DNA of 25,258 nucleotides from CAZALT01 sp964485515 (GCA_964485515.1 CAZALT010000036.1:1-25258), one strand, 5' to 3'. Positions 1 through 8,174 are shown, counted from the first letter of the stretch. Program-made: numbers and translations. The notes: generated by a model not told the origin, from the sequence alone.

Positions 1-1
1 C

Positions 2-1885
2 ATCCGGTGGCTCGGCACCGTCGACTACCGGGACGCGCACGCCCTCCAGCAGGCGTTGTTCGCCGCGCCGGATGCCGGCATCGCCCGCGACGGCGCCGAC
101 ACCGGTCGGCCCGACAACTGGCTCCTGCTCCTCGAACACCCGCACGTGTACACGGCGGGGATCAACGCCGACTTCGACCACATGCTCATCGCTCCCGAAC
201 GGGTCGGCGCCGAGCTCATCCAGACCGACCGTGGGGGAGACATCACCTACCACGGTCCCGGTCAGTTGGTCGGCTACCCGATTCTGACCGTGCCGGGCCG
301 CCGCGGCGGTGGGCTGACCGACACGGTCGCCTATGTGCGCGCCGTGGAACAGCTCGTCATCGACACGCTGGCCGATCTCGGATTGCCCAACGCCGGTCGC
401 CTGCGCGACCACCCGGGCGTGTGGATCGATCCCGACTCCGACAACCCCCGCAAGATCGCCGCCATCGGGGTGCGTCTGTCGCGGGGAAGGTCCATGCACG
501 GCTTCGCCCTCAACGTCGACCCCGACATGGCCTTCTTCGACCACATCGTGCCGTGTGGCATCGCCGACAAAGCGGTCACGTCGATCGCAGCCGAAGGCGT
601 CGATGCGACGATGCAGCAGGTCGTCGACGTCCTCTCGGCTCGTGCCGCCGGCCCGTCGTTCTGGGGTGCGCTCCGCGGCGCCGGCACGCCCGATCCGTCC
701 GATCCGTCCGATCCGTCCGATCCGTCCGATCCGTCCGATCCGTCCGGCCCGGGTGGTGCGCCGGTCGTCGAGCGATCCGATGTCGTGTGGCGTCAGCGCA
801 CCGAGGACCTCTCGGCGTTCAGCCGGGGCGAAGGCCCGGGCCAAACCGAATCCGAGGTCCGTCGGGCGCAACGAGCCGACCAACGAGCCGGGCTGCAGTC
901 CGCGGCCGCGGCGGTGGGCTCGGCTGACCCCGCCACAGGCACCTCGGTGCGCCTGCGGGGGCGCCTCGCCGAGGCAGGGGTCACCACGGGGATCGCCATC
1001 GCCGAGCGCAAGCCCGACTGGATGCGAGCCAGGCTGCACATGGGGGAGGGGTACAGCGCCCTGCGGTCCACGGTGCGCGAGCTCGGGCTTGTGACGGTGT
1101 GCGAAGAGGCGGGCTGCCCCAACATCTCTGAGTGCTGGTCCGACGGCACCGCCACCTTCATGATCAACGGCGAGCGCTGCACTCGGGCCTGCGGGTTCTG
1201 CCTCGTCGACACCCGCCACCCCGAGGCGCCCGACCCCACCGAGCCCGCTCGGGTGGCTGAAGCCGTGCAGCGCATGGGGCTCGAGTTCGCCGTCATCACG
1301 ACGGTCGCCCGTGACGACCTCGCCGACGGGGGTGCCGGTGCGTTCGCCGAGACGATCCACGCCATCCGACAGGTGAGCCCGGCGACGTCGATCGAGGTGC
1401 TGATCTCGGACTGCAAGGGCGATCCGGCGTCGCTCGCCCTGATCTTCGACGCCCGTCCCGAGGTGCTCAACCACAACATCGAGACCGTCGCCCGTCTCCA
1501 GCGCGCCGCCCGTCCGTCGGCGTCGTACGCTCGCAGCCTTGCCGTTCTGGCCCGGGCCAAGGCGGCAGGGCTCACGACCAAGTCGGGCATGGTCCTCGGC
1601 ATTGGCGAGACCTTCGACGAGATCGTCGCCACCCTGGCCGACCTCCACGGCGTCGGCGTCGACATCGTCACCCTCGGCCAGTACCTGCGACCGACCACCA
1701 ACCACCTCCCGGTGGCCAACTGGTGGACACCGGCCGACTTCGACGAGCTCGCCCGCGTCGGCGAGGCGATGGGCATCGGCCACGTGGAGGCCAGCCCGCT
1801 CACGAGGTCGAGCTACCACGCCAAGCAGGCCGCCGAAGGCCAGGCGCCCGTGGCAGTCGAGCTGACCACCCGCGCCGCCAGCTGA
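2..1885 (+). CDS. lipB-lipA: LipB-LipA fusion: octanoyltransferase joined to lipoyl synthase (5' partial)
   Basis: A single open frame of 627 visible codons makes both enzymes of protein lipoylation. LipB moves octanoate from acyl carrier protein to a target lysine; LipA, a radical-SAM enzyme, inserts two sulfurs. The frame is open to the window edge and the first residues (RWLGTVDYRDAHALQ) already match LipB, so the start lies upstream; the TTG at 56 is not the true start. LipB part (about 1-225): GGDITYHGPGQLVGYP, a catalytic-type Lys at 151 (RKIAAIGV) and Cys at 185 (VPCGI). A (DPS)6 linker follows. LipA part (about 315-627): auxiliary-cluster CEEAGCPNISEC (C367, C372, C378), radical-SAM CTRACGFC (C393, C397, C400) and C-terminal RSSYHA. 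These genes are usually separate neighbours. Internal re-initiation of LipA cannot be excluded, but no stop separates the halves. Confidence 0.95.
   Translation: MRWLGTVDYRDAHALQQALFAAPDAGIARDGADTGRPDNWLLLLEHPHVYTAGINADFDHMLIAPERVGAELIQTDRGGDITYHGPGQLVGYPILTVPGRRGGGLTDTVAYVRAVEQLVIDTLADLGLPNAGRLRDHPGVWIDPDSDNPRKIAAIGVRLSRGRSMHGFALNVDPDMAFFDHIVPCGIADKAVTSIAAEGVDATMQQVVDVLSARAAGPSFWGALRGAGTPDPSDPSDPSDPSDPSDPSGPGGAPVVERSDVVWRQRTEDLSAFSRGEGPGQTESEVRRAQRADQRAGLQSAAAAVGSADPATGTSVRLRGRLAEAGVTTGIAIAERKPDWMRARLHMGEGYSALRSTVRELGLVTVCEEAGCPNISECWSDGTATFMINGERCTRACGFCLVDTRHPEAPDPTEPARVAEAVQRMGLEFAVITTVARDDLADGGAGAFAETIHAIRQVSPATSIEVLISDCKGDPASLALIFDARPEVLNHNIETVARLQRAARPSASYARSLAVLARAKAAGLTTKSGMVLGIGETFDEIVATLADLHGVGVDIVTLGQYLRPTTNHLPVANWWTPADFDELARVGEAMGIGHVEASPLTRSSYHAKQAAEGQAPVAVELTTRAAS
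692..745 (+). repeat. 9-bp tandem repeat, six copies, coding for (DPS)6
   Basis: Six perfect head-to-tail copies of GATCCGTCC sit in frame in the interdomain linker of the LipB-LipA fusion. Each copy adds Asp-Pro-Ser. Because the unit is a multiple of three, copy-number changes would lengthen or shorten the linker without breaking LipA. Confidence 0.97.
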
Positions 1886-1896
1886 CGAATCCGGGA

Positions 1897-1950
1897 CCGA
1901 ACTGGCTGGGAGCGTTCGTCGGATGCGACGGCTATGGCTTGCCAGTTCGG
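1897..1950. terminator. Possible bidirectional hairpin between converging lipB-lipA and zur
   Basis: CCGAACTGGC (1897-1906) pairs perfectly with GCCAGTTCGG (1941-1950). The loop contains a second short hairpin (CGTCG 1917-1921 with CGACG 1926-1930). It lies between two converging genes, where a shared terminator is expected. There is no U-tract, so intrinsic termination is only suggested. Confidence 0.45.
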
Positions 1951-1963
1951 GAGGAGCAGACGA

Positions 1964-2404
1964 TCAGGCGGCGGCGCAGGTGGGGCAGATGCCGATGACG
2001 TCGAGGCGGTGGTCGGCCTGGGTGTAGCCCGCCTTGCGGGCGACGCGGTCGAGGGCGGCGTCGAGTGCCCGTTCGGCCTTGTCGCCCAGGGTGAAGTCGT
2101 TGACCGAGCCGCAGGACTGGCACACGAGGTGGTGGTGGTGCTCGGTGTAGGAGCTGTCCAGCTCGTAGTGGGCGTACTCGGTGTTGGTGACGATGCGGGC
2201 GACGACGGCCGCGTCGACCAGCACCGACAGGTTCCGGTAGGCCGAGCTGGCGGGGATCGACGGGTCGGCGGCGAGGATCTCGGGAACGGTCAGGGGGCCG
2301 TCAGCGCTCTGGAGGACGCGCACGATGCGTTGGCGTCCCGCTGTGTAACGCTGGGCGATGGCCCGCAACTGGTCGCCGATGCGGGTGTCGAGGTCGCTCG
2401 TCAC
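1964..2404 (-). CDS. zur: Fur-family zinc repressor (Zur)
   Basis: A 146-residue Fur-family metalloregulator. The N-terminal winged helix includes RQRIVRVLQSADGPLTVPEI and ASSAYRNLSVLVDAAVV. The C-terminal dimerisation and metal domain has the His-rich EHHHHLVCQSCG and a terminal CPTC, so both CxxC pairs of a structural zinc site are present. It is divergent from znuACB across a perfect palindrome, which favours zinc over iron as effector: with zinc bound it would repress uptake, and possibly itself. The start is uncertain between GTG at 2404 (used here) and an in-frame GTG at 2413; both have weak ribosome-binding sites. A longer frame extending upstream on this strand overlaps znuA and is not coding. 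Confidence 0.9.
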   Translation of the reverse strand: MTSDLDTRIGDQLRAIAQRYTAGRQRIVRVLQSADGPLTVPEILAADPSIPASSAYRNLSVLVDAAVVARIVTNTEYAHYELDSSYTEHHHHLVCQSCGSVNDFTLGDKAERALDAALDRVARKAGYTQADHRLDVIGICPTCAAA

Positions 2405-2440
2405 GATCTCCACCGTACCGCCATCCCGCGGTCGATGAGG

Positions 2441-2457
2441 TTGAGAACCGTTCTCAA
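2441..2457. promoter_or_regulatory. Perfect 17-bp palindrome, candidate Zur operator
   Basis: TTGAGAACCGTTCTCAA is an exact 8-1-8 inverted repeat. Its TGAnAAnnnTTnTCA core fits the general Fur/Zur 7-1-7 pattern of actinobacteria. It lies between the divergent zur and znuA genes, 40 nt before the znuA start and 36 nt before the zur start, where one operator could control both. Confidence 0.8.
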
Positions 2458-2497
2458 GACGGGCACACTGGTCCAGCCCGCCACCCAAGGATCCCCT

Positions 2498-3460
2498 GTG
2501 CGCCGTCTTGCCGTCACCTCGATCGCTCTGCTCGGACTCGTCGCGCTCGCGCCCATGCTCAGCGCATGCGGGGACTCCGACGCCGGCGGGTCCAAGTCCG
2601 AGGGGTTCACGGGATGGGTCGGCTACACGGTCCCGCCGACGCCGGCGTGCCCCGGCAACCCGATCGAGGTCGTCGTCACGCTGGGCCAGTGGACCGACCT
2701 CACCACCTACCTGGCGGGTTCGTGCGCGCAGGTGAACACCATCGTCACCGGTGATGCCGGCGACCCCCACGACTTCGAGCCGAGCCCCTCGGATCGTGCC
2801 GCGTTCGACGAAGCCGACCTCGTCGTCATGAACGGCGCCGACTTCGACCACTGGGCCGAGGACGCGCTCGAATCGAGCGGTGCGACGCCGGCGGTGGTCG
2901 ATGCGGCCGAGGTCGTGGGCGTCGAAGCCGGCGGCAACCCTCACCTCTGGTACAGCCCTGAGGCCGTCGGCGCCGTCGGCGCCGCGGTCACCGCTGAGCT
3001 GGCGACGCTTGTTCCCGATGCGGGGCCCTACTTCGCCGACCGGGCCGCCGAGTGGGACGCGGCCCTCGTGCCCTACACCGAGCTCATCGACCGCCTCCGC
3101 GGCGTGGTCGACGGAGCGCCGTACGTCGCGACCGAGTCGGTCTTCGACCTGATGGCCCAGGCGATCGGCCTCGTCGACGTGACGCCGGTCGGCTACCGAC
3201 GGGCGGCGGCCAACGAGTCGGAGCCGTCACCGGGCGACCTCGCCGCGTTCGAGGGTGTCCTCCGGGACGGTTCAGCCAACGTGCTGATCTTCAACTCGCA
3301 GACCGAGAGCGCGCTGACATCCCAGCTGCGCGGTGTCGCCGACGGCCAAGCGATCCCCATCGTCGAGGTCACCGAGACACAGCCAGAAGAGACGATGTTC
3401 GTCGAGTGGCAGGTCGCTCAGCTCGAAGCGCTCGAGATCGCGTTGGGTGTCCATGGCTGA
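2498..3460 (+). CDS. znuA: Zinc ABC transporter substrate-binding lipoprotein (ZnuA family)
   Basis: A 320-residue cluster-A metal-binding lipoprotein that captures zinc outside the membrane and hands it to the ZnuB permease. The GTG at 2498 is chosen because AAGGA lies 6 nt upstream and because the product then starts with a lipoprotein signal peptide (MRRLAVTSIALLGLVALAP, lipobox LSAC, Cys24); the frame is open much further upstream without coding signs. Metal-ligand motifs are DPHDFEPSPSD, NPHLWYSPEAV and an acidic ATESVF / TETQPEE region in the C-terminal lobe. The His-rich loop typical of many zinc binders is absent, so manganese cannot be excluded from the protein alone. The linked Zur-type repressor favours zinc. 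It overlaps the ATPase gene by 8 nt. Confidence 0.92.
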   Translation: MRRLAVTSIALLGLVALAPMLSACGDSDAGGSKSEGFTGWVGYTVPPTPACPGNPIEVVVTLGQWTDLTTYLAGSCAQVNTIVTGDAGDPHDFEPSPSDRAAFDEADLVVMNGADFDHWAEDALESSGATPAVVDAAEVVGVEAGGNPHLWYSPEAVGAVGAAVTAELATLVPDAGPYFADRAAEWDAALVPYTELIDRLRGVVDGAPYVATESVFDLMAQAIGLVDVTPVGYRRAAANESEPSPGDLAAFEGVLRDGSANVLIFNSQTESALTSQLRGVADGQAIPIVEVTETQPEETMFVEWQVAQLEALEIALGVHG

Positions 3461-4295
3461 CGTCGTGCCCCCGGAACCGGCGAGCGAAGCCGAAGTCGAC
3501 GTCGCCCGCGAAGCCGTCATCGCGTTCGACCACGCCGCGGTCCGACGTCGAGGCCGTACCGTGTGGTCGCACGGCACCTTCGCCATCCCGAAGGGTGACG
3601 TCGTCGTCGTGATCGGCCCGAACGGGTCGGGCAAGACCACGATGCTCGAGGTCATCCTCGGTCTCGTCCCGTTGTCGGCCGGTCGCGTCGAGGTCCTGGG
3701 CGAGGTGCCCAGCCGCGGCTCGACCCGCGTGGGGTACGTCCCGCAGAACTACACCGCCACCGTCGGTGAGGCGGTCCGCGCTCGCGATCTCGTGGCCCTC
3801 GGACGCCTCGGGACGCGGTGGGGGATGGGCAGCGCGACGAGCGACGATCGCGAGCGCATCGACGGGGCACTCGCTGCGGTCGGAGCGAGCGGCTTCGCCG
3901 ACCAGCGCATGTCGACGCTCTCCGGTGGGCAGCAGCAGCGCGTCGCGATCGCCCAGTCGTTGGTCGACGAGCCCGACATCGTCCTGCTCGACGAGCCGCT
4001 CGCCAACCTCGACGTCCGCAACCAGCACGAGATCGTCGACCTCCTCGGCGACCTGCGGGACACGGGCGATGTCACGGTGGTCGTCGTCGCCCACGACCTC
4101 AACCCGCTTCTCCCAGTCCTCAGCGGTGCTGTGTACCTGCTCGACGGTCACCCGCACTACGACCACATCGGCGAGGTCGTCGACGGCTCGCTGCTGACCC
4201 ACCTCTACGGCACCCCCATCCGGGTCATCCGCACCGCGCAGGGTGACCTGTTCACGCGGAGCGACCGTCAACCACCGCGGAGCGACCTGCCGTGA
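3453..4295 (+). CDS. znuC: Zinc ABC transporter ATPase (ZnuC family)
   Basis: A 280-residue ABC ATPase that powers zinc import. Walker A GPNGSGKTT is at residues 55-63, the signature LSGGQQQR at 156-163, Walker B IVLLDEP at 176-182 and the switch His at 214 (VAHDLN). The Q-loop is seen in YVPQNY. ATG 3453 is chosen because it lies inside the last codons of znuA (8-nt overlap, translational coupling) and because the upstream part of the frame is Ser/Arg-rich with no homology. About 25 residues precede the usual ABC start. The end overlaps znuB by 4 nt (GTGA), so the three genes form one operon. Confidence 0.92.
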   Translation: MADVVPPEPASEAEVDVAREAVIAFDHAAVRRRGRTVWSHGTFAIPKGDVVVVIGPNGSGKTTMLEVILGLVPLSAGRVEVLGEVPSRGSTRVGYVPQNYTATVGEAVRARDLVALGRLGTRWGMGSATSDDRERIDGALAAVGASGFADQRMSTLSGGQQQRVAIAQSLVDEPDIVLLDEPLANLDVRNQHEIVDLLGDLRDTGDVTVVVVAHDLNPLLPVLSGAVYLLDGHPHYDHIGEVVDGSLLTHLYGTPIRVIRTAQGDLFTRSDRQPPRSDLP

Positions 4296-5182
4296 GCTCG
4301 ACATCGCTTCTCGCCGACGTGGGGTGGCAGCCCGAGTGGTGGGACGTGCTCCAGACGACGTTCATGCGCCACGCCTTCCTCGCCGGAGCGCTGGTCGCCA
4401 TCGCGGCCGGACTCCTCGGCTACTTCGTCGTGGTGCGGCAGCACGCGTTCGCCGCTCACGCCCTCGCCCACATCGGCTTCCCCGGAGCCACCCTCGCCGT
4501 GCTGCTCGGACTGCCGGTCACGTTGGGCCTGGCCGTGTTCTGCGTCGGTGGGGGGTTGGCCATCGGTGCGCTCGGCAAGCGCGTCTCGGAGCGCGAGGTC
4601 GCGACCGGCACGATCCTCGCCTTCGCGACCGGGCTCGGGGTCCTGTTCACCTCGATGGCGAGTCGCAACACCGGCACGCTCACATCGATCCTGTTCGGCA
4701 ACCTCCTCGCGGTCTCGGCCGGTCAGCTGGTCGTGTTCGCCGGCTTCACCGTCGTCCTCGCCGTCTCGCTGATGGTCGTGGCCCGACCGCTGATGTTCGC
4801 GTCGGTCAACCCTCGGGTGGCCGAGGCCAAAGGCCTTCCGGTCCGGTTCCTCAGCATCGTGTTCCTGGTGCTGCTGGCGCTGGTCGTCACCATGGCGGTC
4901 CAGGTCGTCGGCACGTTGCTGCTGTTCGCGCTGGTCGTCACCCCGGCGGCGACGGCGTTGGCCATCACCGCTCGTCCCGGTCGGGTCTGCCTGCTGAGCA
5001 GTGCGGTCGCCCTGAGCGCGACCTGGCTCGGGTTGGTGCTCGCCGCGATGTTCGACCTGCCCCCGAGCTTCGTCATCGTGACGCTGGTCGTGGTCGTGTG
5101 GGGCGTCACGATGCTCACGACCCGTGAGCGCCGCCGCCGACCCGACGACGCCCCGCTCGATCCGTCCCACCACCAGCCCTGA
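4292..5182 (+). CDS. znuB: Zinc ABC transporter permease (ZnuB family)
   Basis: A 296-residue integral membrane protein of the ABC-3 metal permease family, which forms the zinc channel. Several hydrophobic spans are visible, from FLAGALVAIAAGLLGYFVVV near the N terminus to FVIVTLVVVVWGVTM near the end. The family segment AAHALAHIGFPGATLA follows the first span. GTG 4292 overlaps the ATPase stop (GTGA). The cytoplasmic tail is basic (RERRRRPDD). The operon seems to end here: a short inverted repeat (GGCGGAG 5195-5201, CTCCGCC 5225-5231) lies before the converging next gene. Confidence 0.92.
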   Translation: MSSTSLLADVGWQPEWWDVLQTTFMRHAFLAGALVAIAAGLLGYFVVVRQHAFAAHALAHIGFPGATLAVLLGLPVTLGLAVFCVGGGLAIGALGKRVSEREVATGTILAFATGLGVLFTSMASRNTGTLTSILFGNLLAVSAGQLVVFAGFTVVLAVSLMVVARPLMFASVNPRVAEAKGLPVRFLSIVFLVLLALVVTMAVQVVGTLLLFALVVTPAATALAITARPGRVCLLSSAVALSATWLGLVLAAMFDLPPSFVIVTLVVVVWGVTMLTTRERRRRPDDAPLDPSHHQP

Positions 5183-5194
5183 ACTGCCCAACTT

Positions 5195-5231
5195 GGCGGA
5201 GAGCGCCGCTCCATTGACCGGATCCTCCGCC
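5195..5231. terminator. Weak inverted repeat between converging znuB and the 5241 gene
   Basis: GGCGGAG (5195-5201) can pair with CTCCGCC (5225-5231) across a 23-nt loop. Its place between converging genes suggests a terminator, but the stem is short and no U-tract follows. Confidence 0.25.
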
Positions 5232-5240
5232 GATCTGGGG

Positions 5241-5684
5241 CTATGGCTGGGTGTCGGGTTCCGTGTCGACTTCGGGGTCGGCGCGGGCCTCGGTTCGAGC
5301 CTTGGTCGTGCTCGCCATGCGGCGGGCGTACCAGACCAAGAAGGCGATGCCGGCAAGGGGGAGCAGGATGGCGGCGGCGAAGATCACGACCTTCTGCCCG
5401 TCGTCAGAGCTGTCCTCTGCCTCGGCCGTCGGCGTGCTGTCGTCCGGGGTGAGCTCGAGGATCGGCGCGGTCTCCGAGGTGGGATCGAACGTCGTCGAGG
5501 TCGTCGAGGTCGTCGAGGTCACCGGGGCGGCGGTCGTGGCGGTCGTGGAGGTCGTGGAGGTCTGCGCGCCGGCCGGTGCGACCTGGTGCGCCGTTGCGAG
5601 CGTCAGGGCCAGCGCGAAGGCGACGCAGAAGCCAGGGGCCGAGCGGACGCCGTGGTATCGCCCCGTGCTCGTCCGGAAGTCCAT
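5241..5684 (-). CDS. Secreted, membrane-anchored Thr/Ser-rich protein, unknown function
   Basis: A 147-residue protein I do not recognise. Its layout is an N-terminal signal peptide (hydrophobic FCVAFALALTLATA, likely cut near APAGA), a low-complexity Thr/Ser stretch (about 42-66), an acidic spacer, one membrane helix (about 98-120, VVIFAAAILLPLAGIAFLVW) with a following YARR stop-transfer, and an acidic tail. This resembles a small wall-spanning surface protein; the Thr-rich part may be O-glycosylated. ATG 5684 is chosen because AGG lies a few bases upstream and the signal peptide is then well proportioned. A TTG at 5705, overlapping the stop of the preceding coiled-coil gene (TTGA), is an alternative. 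It is likely the last gene of the leftward polysaccharide operon. Confidence 0.7.
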   Translation of the reverse strand: MDFRTSTGRYHGVRSAPGFCVAFALALTLATAHQVAPAGAQTSTTSTTATTAAPVTSTTSTTSTTFDPTSETAPILELTPDDSTPTAEAEDSSDDGQKVVIFAAAILLPLAGIAFLVWYARRMASTTKARTEARADPEVDTEPDTQP

Positions 5685-5701
5685 GGGGGACCTGTCGTCG
5701 G

Positions 5702-6163
5702 TCAACGGACCAGCGACCGCAGCTTGGCGTAGATGCGCCGGGGGAAGGCGACGGCGCGCATCGTCCGGCTGTTGTGCAGCGCCTGGATCTCCTCGTGCGC
5801 GTTCCGGAGCTCTTGATCGAGCTCGAGCGTGCGGGCCCGGTGGTGCTCCTCGGACTGCTTGACGCGAGCGGCGTCGGCGAGCGCCTCGTTCTGCTTGACG
5901 AGTTGGGCCTCGGCGAAGGCCAGCTTCTCCTCGGCCTTGTCGGCTCGGAGCGTCTGGCGGGCGAGCTCGGCTTCGACCTCGACCACGCGTCCGTAGAAGG
6001 AGCGCAGCGCATCTTCGGCGTCACGGAGACGTTCGGCCGCATCGGCCGGGATGTCGGGGGTCGCCGGCTCCTTCGGTGGGGTCGGGGCACCATCGCGGTC
6101 GCCCGCATCGGCCATGGGCCCGGGTGCGTCGGTGGCGTCGAGGTCAGGGTCGTGGATCGTCAT
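5702..6163 (-). CDS. Coiled-coil protein of the glycosyltransferase operon
   Basis: A 153-residue soluble protein with no enzyme motif that I can see. Residues 1-40 are Asp/Pro-rich and probably disordered. Residues 40-130 are charged and heptad-like (for example LAFAEAQLVKQNEALADAA), typical of a coiled coil. The tail 131-153 is basic (RTMRAVAFPRRIYAKLRSLV), a kind of end seen after coiled coils in polysaccharide glycosyltransferases. Its ATG overlaps the stop of the upstream glycosyltransferase by 4 nt (ATGA), so the two are translationally coupled. I infer an accessory or scaffold role for that enzyme, perhaps as a detached domain; this is not demonstrated. Confidence 0.75.
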   Translation of the reverse strand: MTIHDPDLDATDAPGPMADAGDRDGAPTPPKEPATPDIPADAAERLRDAEDALRSFYGRVVEVEAELARQTLRADKAEEKLAFAEAQLVKQNEALADAARVKQSEEHHRARTLELDQELRNAHEEIQALHNSRTMRAVAFPRRIYAKLRSLVR

Positions 6164-8046
6164 GGCTGCTCTGCGGGCCAGGGTAGGTCCGGGTGCTCGG
6201 AGCGGAGAAGTTCGAGGACCGGTCGGTGGTCCAGCGAGTCGACGGCACCGGCCGAGGTGTCGGTGTGGAGCCGGTAGCGGCCGACGATCCGAGGCACCCA
6301 CACGGGGGTGTCGCCGCGAGCGGCGAGCGCGACGTAGAAGCGATAGTCCTCCAGGCCGAGTCCGTCGTCCGGGAAGCCTCCGAGCGAATCGACCGTCGCG
6401 GCCTGGACCATGGCCATGTTGTCGATGTAGGGCCGCAGCGTGAGCGACTCGACGCTCCAGGGCAGCGCCGAGACGAGGTTGTGCATGTCGCCGAACATCT
6501 CGAGGATGCCGTAGGCGACGGGTGCGTCGGAGCGGTCGAGGGCCTCGCGGAGGATGGCCAGGCCGTCGGGGTACAGCGCGTTGTCGGCGTCGAGGAGGAA
6601 GAGCCGCGACGAGCGGGCTCGCGACCGGCCGAGGTTGCGGGCCGTCGAGGGCCCGGCGTTGAGCGCCCGGAACAGCCCGAGGACGGGTCGGTCGGGGTGG
6701 TCGGCCATGTAGGTCCGGACCACCTCGGCCGAACCGTCGGTGGAGCAGTCGTCGACGACCACGACCTCCGGCGTGATGGCTCGGGAGGCGAACACCGAGT
6801 CGAGCGCCACGACCACGTGGTCCTCGTAGTTGTAGAGCGGGATGACGACGGTGACGTCGGCCGCTTCGCCGAGCTCGTCCCACGCGGGTGTGGTGGCTTC
6901 GTCGACGCGGCCGGGGTCGTCGCCGGCCAGCTCCAGCTCGGCCCGAGCGAGGAGTCGGCCGCGACGACGCGCCTCGATGATTGCGTCGCGGAGCCTGGAG
7001 CGGGTGTCGACGAGGTCGTCGCTGCGGTGGGTGTCGGCGCTGACGATGGGGTCGCGTGGTCGCCCCGGATCGAGGCGGGTGAACTCGGCCTGCGTCACGG
7101 TCACCGGCACCGAGCGGCCAGCCTGCTCCTCGAGGATCGGCAGGATGTCGTCGCGGACGTGGTCGGTCATGCGGAGGTCGGAGCGCAGGAGGTCGTAGGC
7201 CGCTTCCGCCATGCGCACACGCCGCGGCTCGTCGGCCAGCAGTGCGGTGATGTGGGCGGGGAACAGCGCGGGGTCGGCTGCGACGTAGTGGCGGAAGGCC
7301 TCGAACGGCTCGCTGTCGAGGGCCGGCTCGGTGAGCAGCAGGGCGCCGTTGCAGATGGCCTCGATCGCCCGAACCCATTCGAAGTACCCGTTGGTGGTGT
7401 TGTGCACGTTGAGCAGCAGCTTCGTGCTGCGCAGCAGTGCCGCCTTGTCGAGTCCGGACACGAACCACGGAGACGGCGCCTGAACCGGTATGAACGGATC
7501 GTGGAGCAGGAGTCGTGACTCTCGGTGCGAGAGCACGGCGGCGCTCTCGCTGAGCATCTCGAGGCGGCGTGGTGTGGCGCCGCCGAGGAAGGCCACGTCG
7601 ATCTCGCGTCCGGTGTCGACGCCCTCGATGGGGCCGCCCCACAGGTCGAGCGACGGGTGGTAGCCCAGGCGCAGGCGGTGGGCGACGATGCCCTCGGCGG
7701 CGAACGCGGCGATGGCGGTGGCGTTGATGTCGAGCGTGCCCGCGGCAACCGCCACGAACTCTCGCTGGACGTCCCAGAAGGGCGATCCCGGCTGCTCGGT
7801 GGTGAGCAGCACGGATGCCGCCGCGATCTCCTGCCTGCGTTCGAGCGGGAGCTGGCTGTCGATGACGAAGTACTCGTGGGGACCCACGACGATGTCGACG
7901 ACGCCGGATTCGCCGGTGGGGATCCCGTCGGACACGACGGTGGCCGACACGCCGAGGTCGACGAGGACGTTGGCCAGCAGTTGGGCGAGGTCCTTCAGGA
8001 AGAGGTTTCCCCGGCTGGTGATGTGGAGCCTGCAGATGAGGGGCAT
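6160..8046 (-). CDS. Two-domain glycosyltransferase (CgeB-like region plus GT2)
   Basis: A 628-residue cytoplasmic protein with two sugar-transfer modules. The N-terminal part (about 1-320) looks like the CgeB / GT-B type: IDVAFLGGATPRRLEML, then VHNTTNGYFEWVRAIEAICN and GALLLTEPA, the usual C-terminal nucleotide-sugar side of such enzymes. The C-terminal part (about 396-628) is a GT2 / GT-A domain: VTVVIPLYNYEDHV, VVVDDCSTDGSAEVV, LNAGPSTARNLG, the metal-binding LDADN and the acceptor-side GLEDYRFYVALAARG. Substrates cannot be read from sequence. It heads a leftward operon with the coiled-coil gene (ATGA overlap). ATG 8046 is the first in frame; its ribosome-binding site is weak. Confidence 0.9.
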   Translation of the reverse strand: MPLICRLHITSRGNLFLKDLAQLLANVLVDLGVSATVVSDGIPTGESGVVDIVVGPHEYFVIDSQLPLERRQEIAAASVLLTTEQPGSPFWDVQREFVAVAAGTLDINATAIAAFAAEGIVAHRLRLGYHPSLDLWGGPIEGVDTGREIDVAFLGGATPRRLEMLSESAAVLSHRESRLLLHDPFIPVQAPSPWFVSGLDKAALLRSTKLLLNVHNTTNGYFEWVRAIEAICNGALLLTEPALDSEPFEAFRHYVAADPALFPAHITALLADEPRRVRMAEAAYDLLRSDLRMTDHVRDDILPILEEQAGRSVPVTVTQAEFTRLDPGRPRDPIVSADTHRSDDLVDTRSRLRDAIIEARRRGRLLARAELELAGDDPGRVDEATTPAWDELGEAADVTVVIPLYNYEDHVVVALDSVFASRAITPEVVVVDDCSTDGSAEVVRTYMADHPDRPVLGLFRALNAGPSTARNLGRSRARSSRLFLLDADNALYPDGLAILREALDRSDAPVAYGILEMFGDMHNLVSALPWSVESLTLRPYIDNMAMVQAATVDSLGGFPDDGLGLEDYRFYVALAARGDTPVWVPRIVGRYRLHTDTSAGAVDSLDHRPVLELLRSEHPDLPWPAEQP

Positions 8047-8174
8047 AGAGCGAGGTGCCCGCGTCGGTCGCGATGCTGTCCCGGTCGACCGGCCGCGATG
8101 GGCGGGACCACCCTACCGAACCCGCGACGTGGTCCCCGATCGACCGCCGCTCGGGTCGAGACCGGGTCCGGTCC

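Noticed and set aside
2498..2944. Extended zur frame reaching back over the znuA start
   Set aside because: The Fur fold begins near MTSDLDTRI; the upstream extension is antisense to the znuA signal peptide and runs through the operator.
4268..5356. Long minus-strand frame of 362 codons opposite znuB
   Set aside because: Its product is an Asp/Glu/Arg/His-rich low-complexity string, the usual antisense shadow of a high-GC gene; znuB on the plus strand has clear membrane helices and operon overlap.
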